A DNA stretch of 64,000 nt from a bacterium. Its GTDB lineage: Bacteria; Bacillota; Bacilli; Lactobacillales; Streptococcaceae. A program made the position numbers and the translations under genes. Below, piece by piece: positions 59,007-64,000 of this stretch. The stretch covers positions 1 through 64,000 of the forward strand of contig CAJNBV010000009.1 in assembly GCA_905221095.1 (NCBI GenBank), read 5' to 3'. The notes beneath the pieces are model-generated. The model made no database searches, was not told where the DNA came from, and saw only the letters and a program-made list of their open reading frames with translations. Numbering within the stretch: the first letter of the stretch is position 1; each line of letters opens with the position of its first letter.

Positions 59007-61439
59007 ATGAACTATTCAAAAGCATTGAATGAATGTATCGAAAGTGCCTACATGGTTGCTGGCCATTTCGGAGCTCGTTACCTAGAGTCTTGGCACTTGT
59101 TGATTGCCATGTCCAATCATAGTTATAGTGTGGCAGGGGCGACATTAAACGATTATCCATATGAGATAGACCGTTTAGAAGAAGTCGCTTTGGAACTGAC
59201 TGAAACGGACTATAGCCAGGATGAAACCTTTACGGAGTTGCCGTTTTCTCATCGTTTGCAGATTCTCTTTGATGAAGCAGAATATGTAGCGTCAGTGGTC
59301 CATGCAAAGGTGCTAGGGACGGAGCACGTCCTCTATGCGATTTTGCATGATGGAAATGCCTTGGCAACTCGTATCTTGGAGAGGGCCGGTTTTTCTTATG
59401 AAGACAAGAAAGATCAGGTCAAGATTGCAGCCCTACGTCGAAATCTAGAAGAACGAGCAGGCTGGACTCGTGAAGATCTCAAGGCTTTACGCCAACGTCA
59501 TCGTACAGTAGCTGATAAGCAAAATTCTATGGCCAATATGATGGGCATGCCCCAGACTCCTAGTGGTGGTCTCGAGGACTATACGCATGATTTGACAGAG
59601 CAAGCGCATTCTGGCAAGTTAGAACCAGTCATCGGTCGGGATAAGGAAATCTCGCGTATGATTCAAATCTTGAGTCGAAAGACCAAGAATAATCCTGTCT
59701 TGGTTGGGGATGCTGGTGTCGGAAAAACCGCTCTGGCGCTTGGTCTTGCCCAGCGTATTGCTAGTGGTGACGTGCCTGCGGAAATGGCCAAGATGCGCGT
59801 GTTAGAGCTTGATTTGATGAATGTCGTTGCAGGGACACGCTTCCGTGGTGACTTTGAAGAGCGCATGAACAATATCATCAAGGATATTGAGGAAGATGGA
59901 CAAGTCATCCTCTTTATCGATGAACTCCACACTATCATGGGTTCTGGTAGTGGGATTGACTCGACTCTGGATGCGGCCAATATCTTGAAGCCAGCCTTGG
60001 CGCGTGGCACCTTGAGAACGGTTGGTGCGACCACTCAGGAAGAATACCAAAAACACATCGAAAAAGATGCGGCCCTTTCTCGTCGTTTCGCCAAAGTGAC
60101 GATTGAAGAGCCAAGCGTGGCCGACAGTATGACTATTTTGCAAGGTTTGAAGGCGACTTATGAGAAACATCATCGTGTGCAAATCACAGATGAAGCGGTT
60201 GAAACAGCTGTCAAGATGGCCCATCGTTACTTAACCAGTCGTCATTTGCCAGACTCTGCAATCGACCTCTTAGATGAGGCGGCAGCAACAGTACAAAATA
60301 AGGCTAAGCATGTAAAAGCAGACGATTCTGGCTTAAGTCCAGCTGACAAGGCCTTGATGGATGGTAAGTGGAAACAGGCAGCCCAGCTAATCGCAAAAGA
60401 AGAGGAAGTCCCAGTCTACAAAGACTTGGTGACAGAGTCTGATATTTTGACCACCTTGAGTCGTTTGTCAGGAATTCCAGTCCAAAAACTGACTCAAACG
60501 GATGCTAAAAAATACCTGAATTTGGAAGCTGAACTGCACAAACGTGTCATCGGTCAAGATCAAGCTGTTTCAAGCATTAGTCGTGCCATTCGCCGCAACC
60601 AGTCAGGAATTCGCAGTCACAAGCGTCCGATTGGTTCCTTTATGTTCCTAGGACCCACAGGTGTCGGGAAGACCGAATTGGCCAAGGCTTTGGCAGAAGT
60701 CCTCTTTGATGACGAATCTGCTCTTATTCGCTTTGATATGAGTGAGTATATGGAGAAATTCGCAGCTAGCCGTCTCAATGGAGCTCCTCCGGGCTATGTG
60801 GGGTATGAAGAAGGTGGGGAGTTGACCGAGAAGGTTCGCAACAAACCATACTCTGTTCTCCTCTTTGACGAGGTAGAGAAGGCCCATCCAGACATCTTTA
60901 ATGTTCTCTTGCAGGTCTTGGATGATGGTGTCTTGACCGATAGCAAGGGCCGCAAGGTCGACTTTTCAAATACCATTATCATCATGACGTCAAACCTTGG
61001 TGCGACAGCCCTTCGTGATGATAAGACTGTTGGTTTTGGAGCTAAGGACATTCGTTTTGACCAGGAAAATATGGAAAAACGCATGTTTGAAGAGTTGAAA
61101 AAGGCTTATAGACCTGAGTTTATCAACCGTATTGATGAAAAGGTGGTCTTCCATAGCTTGTCTAGCGACCATATGCAGGAAGTGGTGAAGATTATGGTTA
61201 AACCTTTAGTAGCAAGTTTGGCTGAAAAAGGTATTGACTTGAAATTACAAGCTTCCGCACTGAAATTGCTGGCAAATCAAGGATATGATCCAGAGATGGG
61301 AGCTCGTCCACTTCGCAGAACTCTGCAAACAGAAGTGGAAGACAAGTTGGCAGAACTTCTTCTCAAGGGAGAATTAGTGGCAGGCAGCACACTTAAGATT
61401 GGTGTTAAAGCAGGCCAGTTAAAATTTGATATTGTATAA
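59007..61439 (+). CDS. clpC: ATP-dependent Clp protease ATP-binding subunit ClpC
   Basis: An 810-residue Hsp100 unfoldase. Clp_N repeats (residues about 1-140), first AAA+ module with [15 protein letters not shown] and [15 protein letters not shown], a middle segment that is short compared with ClpB, second AAA+ module with [16 protein letters not shown] and [10 protein letters not shown], and the ClpP-docking region following it. It delivers substrates to ClpP (not in the window). Unlike Bacillus the mcsA and mcsB genes are absent between ctsR and clpC. Confidence 0.96.
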   Translation: MNYSKALNECIESAYMVAGHFGARYLESWHLLIAMSNHSYSVAGATLNDYPYEIDRLEEVALELTETDYSQDETFTELPFSHRLQILFDEAEYVASVVHAKVLGTEHVLYAILHDGNALATRILERAGFSYEDKKDQVKIAALRRNLEERAGWTREDLKALRQRHRTVADKQNSMANMMGMPQTPSGGLEDYTHDLTEQAHSGKLEPVIGRDKEISRMIQILSRKTKNNPVLVGDAGVGKTALALGLAQRIASGDVPAEMAKMRVLELDLMNVVAGTRFRGDFEERMNNIIKDIEEDGQVILFIDELHTIMGSGSGIDSTLDAANILKPALARGTLRTVGATTQEEYQKHIEKDAALSRRFAKVTIEEPSVADSMTILQGLKATYEKHHRVQITDEAVETAVKMAHRYLTSRHLPDSAIDLLDEAAATVQNKAKHVKADDSGLSPADKALMDGKWKQAAQLIAKEEEVPVYKDLVTESDILTTLSRLSGIPVQKLTQTDAKKYLNLEAELHKRVIGQDQAVSSISRAIRRNQSGIRSHKRPIGSFMFLGPTGVGKTELAKALAEVLFDDESALIRFDMSEYMEKFAASRLNGAPPGYVGYEEGGELTEKVRNKPYSVLLFDEVEKAHPDIFNVLLQVLDDGVLTDSKGRKVDFSNTIIIMTSNLGATALRDDKTVGFGAKDIRFDQENMEKRMFEELKKAYRPEFINRIDEKVVFHSLSSDHMQEVVKIMVKPLVASLAEKGIDLKLQASALKLLANQGYDPEMGARPLRRTLQTEVEDKLAELLLKGELVAGSTLKIGVKAGQLKFDIV

Positions 61440-61444
61440 AAAAC

Positions 61445-61475
61445 GAGGTCGGGACAAAGTTCCTGACCTCTTTAT
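61445..61475 (+). terminator. Terminator of clpC
   Basis: GAGGTC (61445-61450) and GACCTC (61465-61470) with further internal pairing (GGGAC and GTTCC), followed by TTTAT. Confidence 0.85.
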
Positions 61476-61511
61476 GTACCATCATGAGATGTTTTTGTGT
61501 TGTGACTATTT

Positions 61512-61742
61512 TTATGAATGGCTATCTTTCTTAGAATTGCTCAACATGTGAGTAAAGAAGTCTTTGTATCGATACTTGAGATAGCTCTCATGTAAAAATA
61601 ACAAGGCGATATAGACAATCAAAAAGATTGTAGTCAGATAGAAGACGTCAAATGCAGTTAGCGCATAGTAAGTGGCTGATTGATAAGAGCCAATAGCTCC
61701 CAAAATCAACCAAGGAAGATACTTGTAATACTTATTTAGCAT
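61512..61742 (-). CDS. Small membrane protein, function unknown
   Basis: A 76-residue protein with two hydrophobic segments (YLPWLILGAIGSYQSATYYAL and FYLTTIFLIVYIALLFL) and a charged C-terminus rich in Lys and Ser. GGAGGT lies eight bases before the ATG. I do not recognise it with certainty. It is convergent with clpC and divergent from the lipoprotein gene. Confidence 0.7.
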   Translation of the reverse strand: MLNKYYKYLPWLILGAIGSYQSATYYALTAFDVFYLTTIFLIVYIALLFLHESYLKYRYKDFFTHMLSNSKKDSHS

Positions 61743-61912
61743 AAGAGTCCACCTCCTATATTCTATTTCAATGTTATTATATTCCTTTGAACTTAAAGTT
61801 GCAAACGATTACAAAAAATTAAAAATTTTTAATAGGAAAATCTTCTGTTTTTCTGTTTTATTACAAAAATATTTCTTAATGTTTCAAAAAACGTTACAAA
61901 GGAGTAGAAAAA
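61743..61912. other. Intergenic region with AT-rich promoter DNA
   Basis: No gene; 170 bases between divergent genes. AT-rich with several TTACA motifs (GATTACAAAAAATT, TATTACAAAAAT, CGTTACAAAGG). They could be half-sites of WalR/VicR type, but I see no convincing pair. A clear AAAGGAG ribosome site closes it. Confidence 0.4.
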
Positions 61913-62611
61913 ATGAAAAAGAAAACCTATGTTAAATTAATGGCAGCAACTGTATTGGCTTCTACCTTGCTACTGGGAGCTTGTGGAAATAAAAAGGAAA
62001 CAACTCAAGCAAGCAGTTCTGTTAAGACAAGCCAATCATCAAGCTCTAAAGCAGCTTATTCTAGCAAAGAAAGTAAGACTCAGAAGTCCTCAAGTTCAGC
62101 TTCATCTGAAAAGTCCAAGACATCTACTGACCAGTCTGTAGCAACTGCGACACCATCAGAAGCAACACCTGCACCAGAGCAAAGACAAGGTCAAGAGGTG
62201 TCTAACCAACAGGCGGCTAGTCAACAAACTCCTGCTCAAGTTCCTTCAACTAAACAGGCACCTCAATCCAAGTCTAACCAATCAAGCTATGACTCAACAA
62301 CTGACCGAAAACTTCAAGACAAGCAAGCAGAGCAAAATAAACGCTACAAGGGTGTTTTAACCATGGTAGACGGTGATTTCTCAGCTGCATCGGGCAATTG
62401 GAAGGGAGCAAATGGTGAAACCATTACAGTTTCATCAGGAGGTCAATTTACAGTAGAATCTGCTGATGGAAAGAAAGAAAACTACTCTATCAGAGGTTAT
62501 TCTTATACTCTTGATGATGGCAAGTATAATGCTAAAATCGGTGGAGGAAAAGTCATCCAAATTACAACAGGAGCGGATGGCAAGGTTTCCAGTGTTGCTT
62601 TGAGTCAATAA
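61913..62611 (+). CDS. Putative lipoprotein with low-complexity linker
   Basis: A 232-residue protein with a lipoprotein signal (LMAATVLASTLLLGAC, lipobox LGAC) and a long Ser/Thr/Gln/Ala/Pro-rich linker (about 27-140, for example SSKAAYSSKESKTQKSSSSA). A C-terminal domain of about 80 residues (GVLTMVDGDFSAASGNWKGA, ENYSIRGYSYTL, GKVIQITTGADG) looks beta-rich. I recall DUF6287-like domains of this type in streptococcal lipoproteins, but cannot be sure. Function unknown; a surface-displayed small domain. Confidence 0.8.
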   Translation: MKKKTYVKLMAATVLASTLLLGACGNKKETTQASSSVKTSQSSSSKAAYSSKESKTQKSSSSASSEKSKTSTDQSVATATPSEATPAPEQRQGQEVSNQQAASQQTPAQVPSTKQAPQSKSNQSSYDSTTDRKLQDKQAEQNKRYKGVLTMVDGDFSAASGNWKGANGETITVSSGGQFTVESADGKKENYSIRGYSYTLDDGKYNAKIGGGKVIQITTGADGKVSSVALSQ

Positions 62612-62646
62612 TAGCTCTCGGTATTTGAATTTTTACAATAAAAGAA

Positions 62647-62682
62647 AATCCGTCAGCTCAAATAAGAGTTGACGGATTATTT
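62647..62682. terminator. Bidirectional terminator
   Basis: AATCCGTCA and TGACGGATT arms with extended GCTC/GAGT pairing and flanking AAAA/TTTT. It lies between the converging lipoprotein and hydrolase genes. Confidence 0.87.
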
Positions 62683-62687
62683 TATAC

Positions 62688-63233
62688 TTATACTTGGGTT
62701 AAAAATTCTTCTGTAGTAAGAATTTGAGCAAATTCATCCTGTAGAGAAAGGAGATTAATTTCATGGATAGTTTCAGGAGAGATGGCCTGACCATTTTTGT
62801 TAGACAGGGTAAAACTGGCAGTAGCATCTGCTAGTAAAGTGACTTCAAAACCAAGATTTGCTGCCATTCGTGTCGTAGTAGACACACAATGAGGCAGAGT
62901 CAGACCAGCAACGACTAAATGACAAATCTGATTTTTTCGTAAATATGTTTCAAGATTTGTTCCAATAAAGGCGCTATTAACCGTTTTTTGAAAGACAGGT
63001 TCGGAAGCAACTGGTTCAAATCCACTTTTAAACTCCTGATTTTGTTTGTTATGAAATTGCGACTGGGGATTGTCAGATATGTGTTGAACATGTAAGACTG
63101 GAAGAGCGTGTTTACGAAAGTATCCCAGTACCCTCAATGCTTGATGTTCAGCTTGAGGATTGTTTCGTTCTCCCCAAATAGGTCTATCAAATGCTTTTTG
63201 CATATCGATAATCAGTAGAGCAGTACGAACCAT
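62688..63233 (-). CDS. Isochorismatase-family cysteine hydrolase
   Basis: A 181-residue alpha-beta hydrolase: catalytic Asp in ALLIIDMQKAF, Lys in a KTVNSAFIGT segment, and Cys in GLTLPHCVSTTTRMA. Similar to nicotinamidases and other amidohydrolases; the substrate cannot be inferred. I chose ATG 63233, two bases after the dus stop, over an upstream start inside dus. It is probably cotranscribed with dus. Confidence 0.87.
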   Translation of the reverse strand: MVRTALLIIDMQKAFDRPIWGERNNPQAEHQALRVLGYFRKHALPVLHVQHISDNPQSQFHNKQNQEFKSGFEPVASEPVFQKTVNSAFIGTNLETYLRKNQICHLVVAGLTLPHCVSTTTRMAANLGFEVTLLADATASFTLSNKNGQAISPETIHEINLLSLQDEFAQILTTEEFLTQV

Positions 63234-63234
63234 T

Positions 63235-64000
63235 TTAAGCCTTATCCAATTGTAAGAGAGCTTCAATCTCTGCTAGGGTGCTAGCTTGTGAAATAGCTCC
63301 ACGAAGTTTGGCAGCGCCAGATGTTCCACGGAGGTAGTGAGGAGCGAGGCCACGGAATTCACGAACTGCGACATTTTCCCCTTTGAGGTTAATCAAGCGT
63401 TTCAAGTGCTCGTAGGCGATTTTCATCTTATCTTCAAAGGTCAAATCAGGGAGGATTTCTCCTGTTTCAAAGTAGTGGTTGATTTGGTTGAAGAGGTAGG
63501 GATTTCCCATGGCAGCGCGGCCAATCATGACTGCGTCAGCACCGACTTCTTCGATACGCTGTTTGGCTTCTTGAACTGTACGGATGTCACCGTTGGCGAT
63601 GAATGGAATTTTTGTGAGTGCTTGAGCGACCTTGTGAAGGGTCTCAAGGTCTGCGTGGCCAGTATACATTTGCTTACGGGTGCGGCCATGCATGGCGAGG
63701 GCAGAAACACCTGCAGCTTCAGCAGCGAGGGCATTTTCTACTGCCAGAGATGGATCAGCCCAGCCTGTGCGCATTTTGACAGTAAGTGGAATATCAAGGA
63801 CAGATTGGACCTTGTTGATGATAGAGTAAATCTTATCTGGATCCTTGAGCCACATAGCGCCAGCTTCGTTCTTCACGATTTTATTAACTGGGCAGCCCAT
63901 GTTGATATCCACGATATCGGTTTTGGTATTTTCTTGGATGAATTCTGCTGCGCGTGCTAGGCTGTCTTCATCGCTACCAAAGAGTTGGATAGAGACTGGG
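63235..64000 (-). CDS. dus: tRNA-dihydrouridine synthase, 5' part outside the window
   Basis: Reading minus from the window edge, the frame is open from position 64000 (PVSIQLFGSDEDSLARAAEF ...) through DIVDINMGCPVNKIVKNEAG to the stop at 63235. The Dus motifs MGCPVNK (catalytic Cys of the family is in this loop), VKMRTGWADPS, HGRTRKQMY and IGRAAMGNPYLF are present. It reduces uridines in the D loop of tRNAs with FMN and NADPH. About 255 codons are seen; the first part lies beyond the right edge. Confidence 0.95.
   Translation of the reverse strand, partial: PVSIQLFGSDEDSLARAAEFIQENTKTDIVDINMGCPVNKIVKNEAGAMWLKDPDKIYSIINKVQSVLDIPLTVKMRTGWADPSLAVENALAAEAAGVSALAMHGRTRKQMYTGHADLETLHKVAQALTKIPFIANGDIRTVQEAKQRIEEVGADAVMIGRAAMGNPYLFNQINHYFETGEILPDLTFEDKMKIAYEHLKRLINLKGENVAVREFRGLAPHYLRGTSGAAKLRGAISQASTLAEIEALLQLDKA

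Overview
The window is about 64 kb from the replication origin of a low-GC Gram-positive coccus. Gene content, gene order and sequence style place it in the Streptococcus Mitis group. The order dnaA-dnaN-DUF951-ychF-pth-mfd-rqcP-divIC-tilS-hpt-ftsH-comX on one side and parB-htrA-rlmH-comCDE on the other is that of S. pneumoniae and its close relatives. Three points favour S. mitis or a similar commensal over S. pneumoniae itself: the predicted competence pheromone is neither CSP-1 nor CSP-2, CbpD seems to have one SH3b unit rather than two, and the clpC-to-dus interval lacks the cbpA and rr06/hk06 genes that I recall there in pneumococcus. This is inference from memory, not a search.

Layout. 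0-1.45 kb: a decayed IS30-family element whose transposase has lost the first catalytic Asp, surrounded by several copies of an IS-end-like motif. 1.45-14.7 kb (minus strand): comX, ftsH, hpt, tilS, a class A beta-lactamase-like protein, an unlisted 40-codon gene, divIC, rqcP, mfd, pth, ychF, a DUF951 gene and dnaN. 14.66-18.6 kb: the origin, with DnaA-box clusters between dnaN and dnaA, between dnaA and parB, and one perfect box between htrA and rlmH. 18.6-21.8 kb: rlmH, tRNA-Arg, comCDE, tRNA-Glu and tRNA-Asn. 21.8-33.8 kb: a TetR regulator with a YhgE/Pip-type membrane protein, yfhO, an ABC-F ATPase, trpS, guaB, recF and yaaA. 33.9-45.1 kb (plus strand): two M16 peptidase-like proteins, a RodZ-like protein, pgsA, ecfA1-ecfA2-ecfT, mreC, mreD, pcsB, rpsB and tsf. 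45.1-55.4 kb: a BOX repeat, cysK, yigZ, comFA-comFC, hpf, the c-di-AMP phosphodiesterase gene, rplI, the replicative helicase gene, veg, a second BOX and cbpD. 55.4-58.4 kb: a TPP riboswitch with a thiamine-related ABC transporter operon. 58.5-64 kb: ctsR-clpC, a small membrane protein, a lipoprotein, an isochorismatase-like hydrolase and the 3' part of dus.

How it fits together. The window holds much of the competence circuit. ComC is the pheromone, and ComD and ComE are its sensor and regulator. ComE boxes precede comC and comX. The late genes comFA-comFC (DNA uptake) and cbpD (fratricide) carry ComX-type cin boxes. A CiaR site precedes htrA, which in pneumococcus restrains competence. Origin functions cluster here too: DnaA, DnaN, ParB, the DnaA boxes and three parS palindromes, each inside a coding sequence. 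Cell-envelope growth (MreC, MreD, PcsB with a WalR/VicR-type site, RodZ-like, PgsA, DivIC) and translation or proteostasis genes (RpsB, Tsf, RplI, Hpf, RqcP, FtsH, CtsR, ClpC) fill the rest. I found no clear candidate for a wholly new multi-gene system. The points most worth a second look are the IS30-end array, the asymmetric ABC-F ATP sites, the abcF/trpS palindrome, the CSP variant and the clpC-dus interval.
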